Positions 25,228 through 32,813 of a DNA stretch of 34,730 nt are shown here, one piece after another. Each line of letters starts with the position of its first letter. Within the stretch, counting starts at the first letter, position 1. The notes beneath the pieces are model-generated. The model saw nothing but the letters and a program-made list of their open reading frames with translations, was not told the origin of the DNA and did no database searches. Origin of the DNA: Betaproteobacteria bacterium. GTDB taxonomy: Bacteria > Pseudomonadota > Gammaproteobacteria > Burkholderiales > SG8-39. The stretch lies in the NCBI GenBank assembly GCA_947467435.1, contig CANIIA010000019.1, forward strand, positions 1-34,730, given 5' to 3'. The position numbers and the translations under genes are program-made.

Positions 25228-26634
25228 ATGCGCAAAATCGCTTTCAAGCTAAAGAAACATTTACCCAACATTTTGATGACGCTGCTGTTGCTGGGCTTTG
25301 CTGTCGCTGCGGTGATGCTGTACCCCCGAACCACACTCACCATGGCATTGCCCATCAGTTGGTTGGATGAAAATCAACAAATCAAATACAAGCAGTCTTC
25401 TTTATTTAAGCTACAAGAGCATGTTCAGTCTCGTGGCATTGAAATGAATTTTGTTTCAACAGGTGATGAAAAAGTTGCCCGTTCTAACCTTGAGTTTATT
25501 ACCGATCATCCAGAAGTCGATTTGGTGTTGCAGCTCAATACTGGCGCTGAGTTGCCAAAAGAAATATCCAGTCGGTTTCGTTCTTTAGGTTCTGTCACGG
25601 TTGCCCCGATTTTCTTTTTTACCAAGACACGCGCAGGAAAAAAAATCACCAAGCTACGTGACCTTAAGGGTAAAAAAATTATTTTTTATTCGACCCCAGA
25701 AGGTAATGAAAAGCCAGTCTTTACGCCGGGTGGCGCCAAACCAAGTAATTTTTCGAGTGACCACATTCTTGAAAAAATATTTTCATTGGCCGGAGTCACT
25801 GCTGAAAATTCAACGCTGATTAATACGTGGCCTGAAGGTGTGCGCTATGAAGAAGATTGGGATGTGCACATCACATTTGGCACACCATCGCTCACCAACA
25901 AATCAAAAGCCATGCGTGAAGCTTTGGATGCAGGCAAAGTCGATTTTCTGCAATTAGAAGATGTGGATGCTATTGCCAAGCGCATCCCGGTACTTAAGGT
26001 CAAGTCGCTGCCGGCGTCGAGTGTGAACATGACGCAAGGTATTCCGGCAACAGAAATTCGCTACCTCACTTACACGGCCAGTCTCGTGGTACCCAAAAAA
26101 TTGGATTCAAGCTTGGTACTGGTACTTGCCGAAGGTGCGCAGAAGATTTATTCGGCGCAAACGCTGACGACTGACAAAGACGAACTGCCGACGTTTTCGC
26201 GCACCGAATTTTTGGAGCCCAGCCCAATTGCCGCCGAGTTTTATGAACGTGGCAGTCAATTCCTAAATAATTTCTTAATCGAGCACATGAGCGCTACCTT
26301 TGCGATTTATCTGGCAAAGATGGCGTTTATCTTTATTCCTTTGTTATCGGTGCTGGTGCCGGTGCTACATTTTTCACCGCGCATCTATAACTTTTATATT
26401 CGCCACAAAACCACGCACTGGTATGCGGAGTTGCAGTTTATTGAAGACCATTACCTTGAATGCACATCACAAGAGCGATCGGCGATGGTGCGTCGCTTGG
26501 ATGAAATCGACAACATTTTGCGTAAAACCAAGCTGCCGTTTTTTCATACGCACTACGTGCAAGAAATTTTTCGCACTCGGCGGCACTTAGATTTTGTGCG
26601 CAAGAAGGTGACGGAAATCAATCAATCGCAGTGA
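25228..26634 (+). CDS. Membrane-anchored TAXI-type (TRAP-associated) solute-binding protein
   Basis: The 468-residue protein has an N-terminal basic stretch and membrane helix (HLPNILMTLLLLGFAVAAVM). A periplasmic type II binding-protein fold of the TAXI/NMT1 group follows (LRDLKGKKIIFYSTPEGNEK, ILEKIFSLAGVTAENSTLIN, FLQLEDVDAIAKRIPVLKVK). A second membrane helix lies about 120 residues from the end (FIFIPLLSVLVPVLHF), and the tail is helical and cytoplasmic. Normal TAXI proteins are free periplasmic proteins paired with a fused TRAP permease. Here both ends are anchored and no TAXI permease is adjacent. This suggests a ligand-sensing part of the tubulin-like cluster rather than transport; that is inference. 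ATG 25228 is preferred over the TTG at 25198. Confidence 0.82.
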   Translation: MRKIAFKLKKHLPNILMTLLLLGFAVAAVMLYPRTTLTMALPISWLDENQQIKYKQSSLFKLQEHVQSRGIEMNFVSTGDEKVARSNLEFITDHPEVDLVLQLNTGAELPKEISSRFRSLGSVTVAPIFFFTKTRAGKKITKLRDLKGKKIIFYSTPEGNEKPVFTPGGAKPSNFSSDHILEKIFSLAGVTAENSTLINTWPEGVRYEEDWDVHITFGTPSLTNKSKAMREALDAGKVDFLQLEDVDAIAKRIPVLKVKSLPASSVNMTQGIPATEIRYLTYTASLVVPKKLDSSLVLVLAEGAQKIYSAQTLTTDKDELPTFSRTEFLEPSPIAAEFYERGSQFLNNFLIEHMSATFAIYLAKMAFIFIPLLSVLVPVLHFSPRIYNFYIRHKTTHWYAELQFIEDHYLECTSQERSAMVRRLDEIDNILRKTKLPFFHTHYVQEIFRTRRHLDFVRKKVTEINQSQ

Positions 26635-26667
26635 TGTGCTACTGCCGTTGTGTTTTCGCGATTGGTG

Positions 26668-27324
26668 TTAAAACAGGTTGAGCTGCCGCTTTTTTAGTAA
26701 AAAGTCATCGACAAATTGCAACAGCAGCTCTTGATGTTTGCCGTGATGCCAATGCGGTTGCATGTACTTCTTGGTGTACCAGCTGCTTTCACTTTCTAGG
26801 TGACAGCCAATTAGTCCAATGCCGTCTTGCACGATGGCCATTGGGTCGCCATTTTCGTAGGTGGCAATGACCTCAAATTCGCCACCAATAAACGTAGGGC
26901 CATCATAAAAATACATGCGATGTTCTTCGCCACACCAGCGCACCGCTGCGGTGGTGGCGTAAGAGGAACGGATTTCTGCGTTGGGTCGGCGTATGTGTTG
27001 GACAACGCGGGTTTCGTTGAGTAGATCAAAGTAGTACGGATCCGCCCAATAAGCGCCCATACACACGCCTAAATATTTGCCACCACGCTGTAAAAACGCC
27101 TTGATGTCATCGTGATTCACGCGCAGCAAATGCCCATACGCGCTGGCATCTCCTTGCCCACCATGAAACACTACCAAATCGACATCATCGAAGAAATCAT
27201 CTTCCACTTTGTGTTTGGTAAACAGCTTGATGTTGTGCGCAGGCGAGAGCGAACGAATGATTCCGTTCACAGATTCCACTGAGCACGTTGGCTGGTGCAA
27301 AAAAATAGCGATGTTACTTTTCAC
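26668..27324 (-). CDS. BPL_N / class I glutamine amidotransferase-like protein
   Basis: The 218-residue protein has the fold pattern of the N-terminal domain of eukaryotic-type biotin-protein ligase (BPL_N), a relative of class I glutamine amidotransferases. Motifs are VVFHGGQGDASAYGHLL (about 51-67), a nucleophile elbow GGKYLGVCMGAYWAD with Cys88, and GCHLESESSW with His175 and Glu177. An intact Cys-His-Glu triad suggests an active hydrolase or amidotransferase-like enzyme of unknown substrate. No membrane helix is seen. It converges on the TAXI gene with a gap of 33 bases and so is outside that operon. The start codon is ATG, and no strong ribosome site is obvious. Confidence 0.8.
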   Translation of the reverse strand: MKSNIAIFLHQPTCSVESVNGIIRSLSPAHNIKLFTKHKVEDDFFDDVDLVVFHGGQGDASAYGHLLRVNHDDIKAFLQRGGKYLGVCMGAYWADPYYFDLLNETRVVQHIRRPNAEIRSSYATTAAVRWCGEEHRMYFYDGPTFIGGEFEVIATYENGDPMAIVQDGIGLIGCHLESESSWYTKKYMQPHWHHGKHQELLLQFVDDFLLKKRQLNLF

Positions 27325-27809
27325 GTCGATTGATGCGTGCTTCTTTTCAAGAATTAGATGAACCGATGCGTTTTTGAAGGGGTTGTTGCAGTTTCAAAGT
27401 GCGTTGAGCGGAATTTTTAGACAGGCGATACCGTTATTTTCGGCAGGTGGTCATTCACCTGCGCGGATGTTGACTTGGATCGATGGCAGGATCAGTACCG
27501 GCATCTCTCAGCTCGCGTCGCGGTGCTTGCGCATCTGTACAAATTCCACTGCCGATATGGTATCGCGTACATGAATATTTTGTGCGCATTGTTCGCCGAC
27601 CATCGTGACAAAAGCAGGGTCACAACCAGCCGGTGGGTCGTCACGGCAGAGGTAAAGTCGCCTCTGTTTGGGTAGGCTCAGTTGTCGTCGGACGGCGGCA
27701 CGCAACGGGTAGGCATACGTGATGGGTTGACTTCATCAGGGTGGTGGCTGGATCTTGACGTGGCATCATGGGCGCATCGTTCGATCGGTTTTTCTGACTA
27801 GGAGCTGGC
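27325..27809. other. Intergenic region without a convincing gene
   Basis: This 485-base region lies between the BPL_N-like gene (-) and the first YeeE/YedE gene (+). A 7-base inverted repeat GCAGGTG / CACCTGC with a 6-base spacer lies at 27443-27462. A minus-strand frame (27508-27735) encodes a cysteine- and arginine-rich peptide (YLCRDDPPAGCDPAFVTMVG) that could be a remnant or small gene, but it has no ATG or ribosome site. No clear promoter is visible; the ribosome site TAGGAG at 27798-27803 serves the next gene. Confidence 0.5.
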
Positions 27810-28250
27810 ATGCAAATCGACTGGATACATTTCACCCCTTGGCTATCTCTTGGGGGTGGTTTGCTGTTGGGTTTGGCCTCCGCGCTCTTTGTGTTGTTAA
27901 ACGGGCGCATTTTAGGTGTGAGTGGAATTTTGGGCGGTTTACTTACGCCAACACGCGGTGACATGGCTTGGCGTATCGCGTTTCTATTGGGGCTATTGGC
28001 TGCGCCAGTGTCGTTTGCTCTGATGGTACCTGCCGGTTGGTTGAGCGCGCCACGTATCGAGGCCAACGTGATGACTGTGGTGATCGCTGGACTGCTGGTT
28101 GGGTTTGGCACTCGCTTGGGATCGGGTTGTACCAGTGGCCACGGTGTGTGTGGACTTTCGCGTCTTTCAATGCGTTCTTTGGTGGCGACCGGTGGATTTA
28201 TGGCCGCAGGCTTTGCGACCGTGTTTGTTGTGCGTCACCTCATTCATTAA
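27810..28250 (+). CDS. YeeE/YedE-family transporter, first half
   Basis: The 146-residue inner-membrane protein has about four hydrophobic helices and the family motif GSGCTSGHGVCGLSRLSMRS (cysteines at 107 and 114). YeeE/YedE proteins are linked to uptake of thiosulfate and other sulfur compounds, with the motif cysteines lining the path. Here, as in many proteobacteria, the protein is split into two genes, and this is the N-terminal partner. AGGAG lies 6 bases before the ATG. The substrate cannot be read from sequence. Confidence 0.9.
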   Translation: MQIDWIHFTPWLSLGGGLLLGLASALFVLLNGRILGVSGILGGLLTPTRGDMAWRIAFLLGLLAAPVSFALMVPAGWLSAPRIEANVMTVVIAGLLVGFGTRLGSGCTSGHGVCGLSRLSMRSLVATGGFMAAGFATVFVVRHLIH

Positions 28251-28263
28251 CCGGGAGAATCGC

Positions 28264-28710
28264 ATGCAACGCGTATGGATTGCTCGATTGAGCGAAGGGT
28301 TGGTGGGCCTACTGTTTGGTTGGGGTCTACTACTCGCCGGGATGACTGACCCGGGTAAGGTGGTGGGTTTTTTGGATCTTTTCGGTCGATGGGATCCGTC
28401 TCTTGCTTTAGTCATGGGGGGCGCGATTGGGGTGGCGTTGTTTGCTTTTCTCTACGCCAAAAAACGCACGCATAGTTTTTTGGGTGGCCGGTTACATTTA
28501 CCGCGCAATGACCGCATTCAAGTGCGTTTGGTGTTGGGGGCGTTAATTTTTGGCGTGGGCTGGGGATTGGCGGGTTTTTGTCCGGGGCCTGGATTGGTGA
28601 CCACCGCAATGGGTGAACCGAAGGCGGTGGTGTTTGTGTTGTCGATGATCGCCGGCATGTGGTTGTTTGCTTGGGTGGATCGTCGTCTGCAAACACCCAC
28701 AACAAAGTAA
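28264..28710 (+). CDS. YeeE/YedE-family transporter, second half
   Basis: This 148-residue membrane protein is the partner of the preceding gene. It starts EGLVGLLFGWGLLLAGMTDP, typical of the C-terminal-type subunit, and carries GWGLAGFCPGPGLVTTAMGE with the conserved cysteine before the PGP turn. Four hydrophobic helices are visible. It begins 13 bases after the first half with GGGAG about 6 bases upstream of ATG 28264, so the two are co-translated and presumably form one pore. The next gene is convergent. Confidence 0.9.
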   Translation: MQRVWIARLSEGLVGLLFGWGLLLAGMTDPGKVVGFLDLFGRWDPSLALVMGGAIGVALFAFLYAKKRTHSFLGGRLHLPRNDRIQVRLVLGALIFGVGWGLAGFCPGPGLVTTAMGEPKAVVFVLSMIAGMWLFAWVDRRLQTPTTK

Positions 28711-28769
28711 CTGCTGATCGAGCCCTTGATCGGCTGCTCGGGTGGTCATTCGCCCTGCAGCTGGATGGG

Positions 28770-30044
28770 TTAGTCCATCAACAACCGAGGTAACCAAAGC
28801 GACACATCGGGCCAGTAGGTAATGATGGCGAGTGCCACGCCGTAAGCTGCGTAAAAAGGCCATAGCCCAGCGTTAATTTCAGTCGATGTTTTTTTGAGTA
28901 CGCTCTGTGCCACAAAAATATTGATGCCAAAGGGCGGGGTGAAATTACCGATGGCCACGTTGACGGTAAAGATGATGCCAAAGTGAATCAAGTCAACACC
29001 GGCATGTTGTGCGATGGGCCAAAGCAGTGGCGTAAATAAAATGATCGAAGAGTTTGGATCCATGAAGGTGCCGATCAGCACCAACACCAAATTCAGCATC
29101 AGTAACACCATCAAGGGTGACAGCTGCCAAGACTCCATAAAGGCCACGGTTTTCTGTGGCACGCCCTCTGCGGTGAGCACCCACGAAAACACACCCGAGG
29201 CGGCCACAATAATGAAGATTTTTGCCGATAACAGCGCGGTATCGCGCGCGCAAATCCATACTTCGTGCCAAGTCATCTCGCGATTGATCCACACGCTCAC
29301 TGCGACGGCATATACCGACACCGCCATGGAGGCCTCAGTCGGCGTCATGAATCCACCGTAAATACCACCAAAGATGAGTACTGGCGCCCCCAGCGCCCAG
29401 AGCACGTGTCGCGTGGTGTACAAAATTTCTTGTGCGTTCCAGGTGCGGCCCGTGGTGATGTTGTGTCGAAGCGCATACCAAATGCAATACGCGCCAACGC
29501 AAGCGGCACAAACCAAACCAGGTAAAAATCCGGCGAGGTACAGTCTGCCAACGGAGGCGTTGGTCATCACCGCAAATAAAATCATCGCGATCGATGGTGG
29601 AATGATCACATCGATGGCGCCGGTCGATGTCACTAAGCCCAACGAAAAGCGTTCGCCGTAGCCATCTTTGCGCAACGCGGGATAGGTCATCGGTGAAAGC
29701 GCTGCAACTGCTGCAGCACTGGAGCCAGAAATCGTACTAAAGACGGCGGTTGCACCCACCGTAGTCAGCGCCATTCCACCGGGCAAGCGACCCATCAATG
29801 CTGACACCCAATCGATGAGTCGTTTGGTCATACCACCTGCACCCATCACCGCACCGGCAAAGATAAATCCCGGAACAGAAAGAAGCACGAGTTTATTCAC
29901 GGTGCCAGAAAGCCCTTGTACCACCACTTCCATGGACACGCCTTGCCAAGTCATGGCAGCAATCGATGCGACTAAAAAGACCAGCCACATCGGAATGCCT
30001 AGACACAGTAAGGTAATGGCAAGCGCGGCAATCACCAGCATCAT
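28770..30044 (-). CDS. dctM: TRAP transporter large permease (DctM)
   Basis: DctM is the large, multi-helix subunit of a tripartite ATP-independent periplasmic transporter, which imports organic acids or similar solutes with sodium. The 424-residue length is standard. Typical segments are SVPGFIFAGAVMGAGGMTKR, TAVFSTISGSSAAAVAALSP, VIIPPSIAMILFAVMTNASV and FMDPNSSIILFTPLLWPIA, the last with the family FTPPFGINIFV motif further on. It starts 3 bases after the dctQ stop, with GAGGGG in the end of dctQ as ribosome site. The substrate is unknown. The divergent nitrogen genes suggest a nitrogen-containing compound. Confidence 0.95.
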   Translation of the reverse strand: MMLVIAALAITLLCLGIPMWLVFLVASIAAMTWQGVSMEVVVQGLSGTVNKLVLLSVPGFIFAGAVMGAGGMTKRLIDWVSALMGRLPGGMALTTVGATAVFSTISGSSAAAVAALSPMTYPALRKDGYGERFSLGLVTSTGAIDVIIPPSIAMILFAVMTNASVGRLYLAGFLPGLVCAACVGAYCIWYALRHNITTGRTWNAQEILYTTRHVLWALGAPVLIFGGIYGGFMTPTEASMAVSVYAVAVSVWINREMTWHEVWICARDTALLSAKIFIIVAASGVFSWVLTAEGVPQKTVAFMESWQLSPLMVLLMLNLVLVLIGTFMDPNSSIILFTPLLWPIAQHAGVDLIHFGIIFTVNVAIGNFTPPFGINIFVAQSVLKKTSTEINAGLWPFYAAYGVALAIITYWPDVSLWLPRLLMD

Positions 30045-30047
30045 GGG

Positions 30048-30605
30048 TTACAGCCCCTCTTTGAGTTGATCTTCTTCACTGATGTGACGGTGCTTTCTGC
30101 CGGTGAATAACGAAAAGAGATAGCTCAAGTAGGCAAGCGTCATTAACGCAAAGCACAACGGAATCGCTAAGGACTGTGGCCACGAGGGGATGTAGCCGCT
30201 GGGTAACTGCGTACCAAACGAAATCTCTTCCAGCATGCTCAAGTAGCCGTGGTAAGCCACATAACCGCAGACGGTCATCCCAAGCAGCGCGATAAAGACA
30301 TCCATTTTTTTTCGGGTCGCCCTGGACATGCGCAAATAAAAGCCGTCCATTGCGATGTGGTCGTTATCCAAACACAAGGTGACGCAACCCATGTATACCA
30401 ACCAAATGATCAGCATGCGCAGGACATCATCCAACCAAGGGATGCTGATTCCCAGTTGATAGACCACCATCGCTGCGGTCGTCACCACGATCAAGATGAC
30501 GCAAATAATTCCAGAGATGGTGTCGGCCAAACGTGCAACCCGAAAAATAGCGATATCCAGGAACTGAATAATTTTTGGAGCCGCAGAGGGGGGCTGCAAC
30601 GACAT
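30048..30605 (-). CDS. dctQ: TRAP transporter small permease (DctQ)
   Basis: This 185-residue, four-helix protein matches DctQ in length and pattern: LADTISGIICVILIVVTTAA, DVLRMLIIWLVYMGCVTLCL followed by HIAMDGFYLRM, the typical membrane-helix motif of the family. It pairs with DctM downstream to form the TRAP membrane unit. The usual periplasmic DctP gene is absent next to it, so the binding protein must be encoded elsewhere or replaced. The ribosome site GAGGAG, about 9 bases upstream, abuts a 14-base palindrome at 30618-30631. Confidence 0.92.
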   Translation of the reverse strand: MSLQPPSAAPKIIQFLDIAIFRVARLADTISGIICVILIVVTTAAMVVYQLGISIPWLDDVLRMLIIWLVYMGCVTLCLDNDHIAMDGFYLRMSRATRKKMDVFIALLGMTVCGYVAYHGYLSMLEEISFGTQLPSGYIPSWPQSLAIPLCFALMTLAYLSYLFSLFTGRKHRHISEEDQLKEGL

Positions 30606-30617
30606 CGATGTTTCTCC

Positions 30618-30631
30618 TCACCTGCAGGTGA
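30618..30631. promoter_or_regulatory. 14-base palindrome in the dctQ leader
   Basis: TCACCTGCAGGTGA is a perfect palindrome. On the minus strand it directly precedes the dctQ ribosome site GAGGAG, so a bound repressor or the RNA hairpin could block transcription or translation. The half-site CACCTGC also occurs as an inverted repeat at 27443-27462. Confidence 0.45.
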
Positions 30632-30673
30632 TTTTTATTTTTTCGGTTAACGCGGCGGGATGAGGACCACTGA

Positions 30674-30689
30674 TGCAACATCTCCGCCT
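30674..30689 (-). promoter_or_regulatory. Candidate sigma-54 promoter for dctQM
   Basis: On the minus strand this reads AGGCGGAGATGTTGCA. It has GG and GC separated by exactly 10 bases and a perfect TTGCA -12 box. The -24 box is AGGC rather than TGGC. The predicted start is near 30663, about 58 bases before the dctQ ATG. Confidence 0.5.
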
Positions 30690-30751
30690 GGACAGGGTTT
30701 GAACGATAGTAACTTTTTTTGCGCCCATGAAGATCTCGCCCTGAGAAACCG

Positions 30752-30767
30752 TGCACCATCGCTGAGC
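30752..30767. promoter_or_regulatory. NtrC-like site A
   Basis: TGCACCATCGCTGAGC fits the NtrC pattern GCAC-N7-GTGC with one mismatch (GAGC). Its centre, 30760, lies about 143 bases upstream of the rightward and 97 bases upstream of the leftward predicted start. Confidence 0.45.
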
Positions 30768-30784
30768 GATGAAACCCGCTTCTT

Positions 30785-30801
30785 GGCACCATTCTAGTGC
30801 C
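30785..30801. promoter_or_regulatory. NtrC-like site B
   Basis: GGCACCATTCTAGTGCC contains GCAC and GTGC with exactly 7 bases between and a perfect 5-base dyad (GGCAC/GTGCC). Its centre, 30793, is 33 bases (about three helical turns) from site A, 110 bases from the rightward start and 130 from the leftward start. Confidence 0.55.
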
Positions 30802-30876
30802 CGAGTTGGGCTGAGTAACGCATGTATCGCTAGGAGGAATGCGCAATACCGGTCTTACGCATGGCTCGATTGGCAT

Positions 30877-30892
30877 TGGCACGGTGTCTGCA
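30877..30892 (+). promoter_or_regulatory. Candidate sigma-54 promoter for the allophanate hydrolase operon
   Basis: TGGCACGGTGTCTGCA matches the sigma-54 consensus TGGCACG-N4-TTGCA except for C instead of the first T of the -12 box. GG (30878-30879) and GC (30890-30891) are 10 bases apart. The predicted start is near 30903, which places the ATG at 30861 upstream of the transcript and favours the TTG start at 30945. Confidence 0.62.
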
Positions 30893-30944
30893 TAGAGGTA
30901 CCGGCCAGATGCCCCCTCGATCAATCGGATGCGGAAGATTGCTT

Positions 30945-32813
30945 TTGCACGCTCAAACCACGCTTGATTTATGTTTGCCCAGCTTGCGCGAGGCGTATGC
31001 AAATCATGCTTACACGCCATCCGCACTCATCAAGGCACTGCTGACTCACCTGCAGTCGTGCGAAGACAATCCGATCTGGATTTACCGCCTCAGCGAAACG
31101 GCGTTAATGCAACGTACTGCAGCACTCGAGTCCTTACCGGCGTCGGTGCGCCAGCAATTACCGTTGTATGGCATTCCATTCGCCATCAAAGACAACATCG
31201 ACGTGGCCGGGCTCCCAACCACCGCCGGTTGCCCAGACTACGCGTATGTGCCAACGCAGACCGCGACGGCGGTCCAACGGTTATTGGATGCAGGCGCAAT
31301 ACTGATTGGTAAAACCAATCTGGATCAATTTGCGACGGGCTTGGTTGGTACGCGTTCGCCCTATGGGGCCTGCCGTAATCCGTTTGATGGGCGTTATATC
31401 AGTGGCGGGTCGAGCTCCGGTTCTGCCGTGAGTGTGGCGCTGGGTTTGGTGAGTTTTTCACTGGGAACCGACACCGCTGGGTCTGGGCGCGTACCCGCTG
31501 CGTTCAACAATATTGTTGGTCTGAAACCGACGCGGGGATTGATCTCAACCTCGGGGGTTGTGCCTGCCTGTCGATCACTCGATTGTGTGTCGATCTTTGC
31601 GCAAACCGTAGACGATGCCGTGGACGTACTTGAGGTGCTTGATGCGTTTGATCCGAAGGATGCATGGTCCCGACCCGTGCGAGCTGCGCGGATGGATCTA
31701 CCGCAGTCGGGGTTTCGGTTTGGCATCCCACAAGGCGAGCAACTTGAGTTTTTTGGCGATCTGCAATACGCCGCGCGTTTTGCCGATGGGATCGGCCAGT
31801 TCACTGCCTGCGGTGGTCAGTGCGTTGAAATTGACTACACGCCTTTTTTAGCAGTGCAAGCGCTGCTGTATCAAGGCCCTTGGGTGGCAGAGCGCTGGGC
31901 GCAACTTGAGGCATTTGCTGAGGCGCATGCCGATGCGATGCACCCCGTGGTTCGTGCGGTGATTGCTGCTGCAAAAAATTATTCAGCGACCGATGCGTTC
32001 CGCGCGCAATATCAATTGGCAGAACTGCGTCGTCAAACCGAGGCGATTTGGTCACAAATAGACGTCTTACTCGTTCCTGGTGCCCCCACGCTACCGAGCA
32101 TCGATGCAGTCAATGCTCAACCAATCGAACAAAATTCTGCGTTGGGTTACTACACCAACTTTGTCAACTTGCTCGATTTAGCAGCGATCACAGTCCCCGG
32201 TGGATTTTGTACGCGGGGTTTACCTTTTGGATTGACGCTGATTGGACCTGCAGATTCGGATCGCAGTTTGGCTGCGCTGGCTGCGCGACTGCATTACGCC
32301 GGTCAAACACAGCGCGGTATGGGCTTTGGGCCTGTGCCGGTGCCAAAGCCATTGCGCGATTCAAGTGCCGCCAACGAATACCGCCTCGCGGTCGTTGGTG
32401 CGCATTTGTCTGGCATGGCGTTAAACCATCAATTGATCGATTGCGGTGCGCGTTTCGTTCGTGCAACGCAAACCGCACCAAAGTATCGACTCTATGCATT
32501 AGAAACCACGCCGCCTAAACCTGGACTGGTCAAAGAGATCGGCTCGAGTCCAAGCAATCACACTGCATCGATTGCGTTGGAAATTTGGTCGCTCACACCG
32601 ACTGCATTTGCGTCGTTTGTAGCGCAGATTCCAGCGCCGCTGGGCGTTGGCACGATCGAATTAATCGACGGACAAAGCGTGCAAGGATTTTTGTGTGAAT
32701 CGCATGCAGTTGTTGATGCCAAAGAAATTACTTCCTTTGGTGGTTGGCGGGCTTATATCCAATCCACACGTACGACACCTAATGAGATGAATTATTTAAC
32801 CAAGGAGCGATGA
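30945..32813 (+). CDS. atzF: Allophanate hydrolase (AtzF-type)
   Basis: This enzyme splits allophanate (urea-1-carboxylate) to ammonia and carbon dioxide, the last step in urea, biuret or cyanurate nitrogen use. The N-terminal amidase-signature domain has the Ser-cisSer-Lys triad: Lys82 in FAIKDNIDVAG, Ser157 in GGSSSGSAV and Ser180 in GTDTAGSGRVP. These positions are within nine residues of those of AtzF. The C-terminal part (about 480-622) is the smaller second domain typical of AtzF-type allophanate hydrolases. TTG 30945 has GGAAG 7 bases upstream, lies downstream of the sigma-54-like promoter, and gives an N-terminus (HAQTTLDLCLPSLREAY) like relatives. ATG 30861 is the alternative (650 residues). 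The stop overlaps the next start. Confidence 0.92.
   Translation: MHAQTTLDLCLPSLREAYANHAYTPSALIKALLTHLQSCEDNPIWIYRLSETALMQRTAALESLPASVRQQLPLYGIPFAIKDNIDVAGLPTTAGCPDYAYVPTQTATAVQRLLDAGAILIGKTNLDQFATGLVGTRSPYGACRNPFDGRYISGGSSSGSAVSVALGLVSFSLGTDTAGSGRVPAAFNNIVGLKPTRGLISTSGVVPACRSLDCVSIFAQTVDDAVDVLEVLDAFDPKDAWSRPVRAARMDLPQSGFRFGIPQGEQLEFFGDLQYAARFADGIGQFTACGGQCVEIDYTPFLAVQALLYQGPWVAERWAQLEAFAEAHADAMHPVVRAVIAAAKNYSATDAFRAQYQLAELRRQTEAIWSQIDVLLVPGAPTLPSIDAVNAQPIEQNSALGYYTNFVNLLDLAAITVPGGFCTRGLPFGLTLIGPADSDRSLAALAARLHYAGQTQRGMGFGPVPVPKPLRDSSAANEYRLAVVGAHLSGMALNHQLIDCGARFVRATQTAPKYRLYALETTPPKPGLVKEIGSSPSNHTASIALEIWSLTPTAFASFVAQIPAPLGVGTIELIDGQSVQGFLCESHAVVDAKEITSFGGWRAYIQSTRTTPNEMNYLTKER

Noticed and set aside
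27508..27735. Small minus-strand cysteine-rich gene
   Set aside because: No ATG, no ribosome site and a stop just upstream; recorded only as a possible remnant in the intergenic entry.
27761..27776. Sigma-54-like TGGCATCATGGGCGCA upstream of the YeeE/YedE pair
   Set aside because: Spacing is right and the -24 box is good, but the -12 box GCGCA lacks the TT; too weak to list.
28711..28769. Bidirectional terminator between yedE and dctM
   Set aside because: Only short imperfect stems (CGAGC/GCTCG) without a T run on either strand.
30606..30944. Guanidine riboswitch upstream of the allophanate hydrolase
   Set aside because: It was expected from context, but I could not find the conserved ykkC or ACGR-loop hairpin elements on either strand.
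30427..31026. Long minus-strand open frame across dctQ, the promoter region and the atzF start
   Set aside because: It overlaps two well-supported genes and lacks any family motif, ribosome site or coding-like composition.
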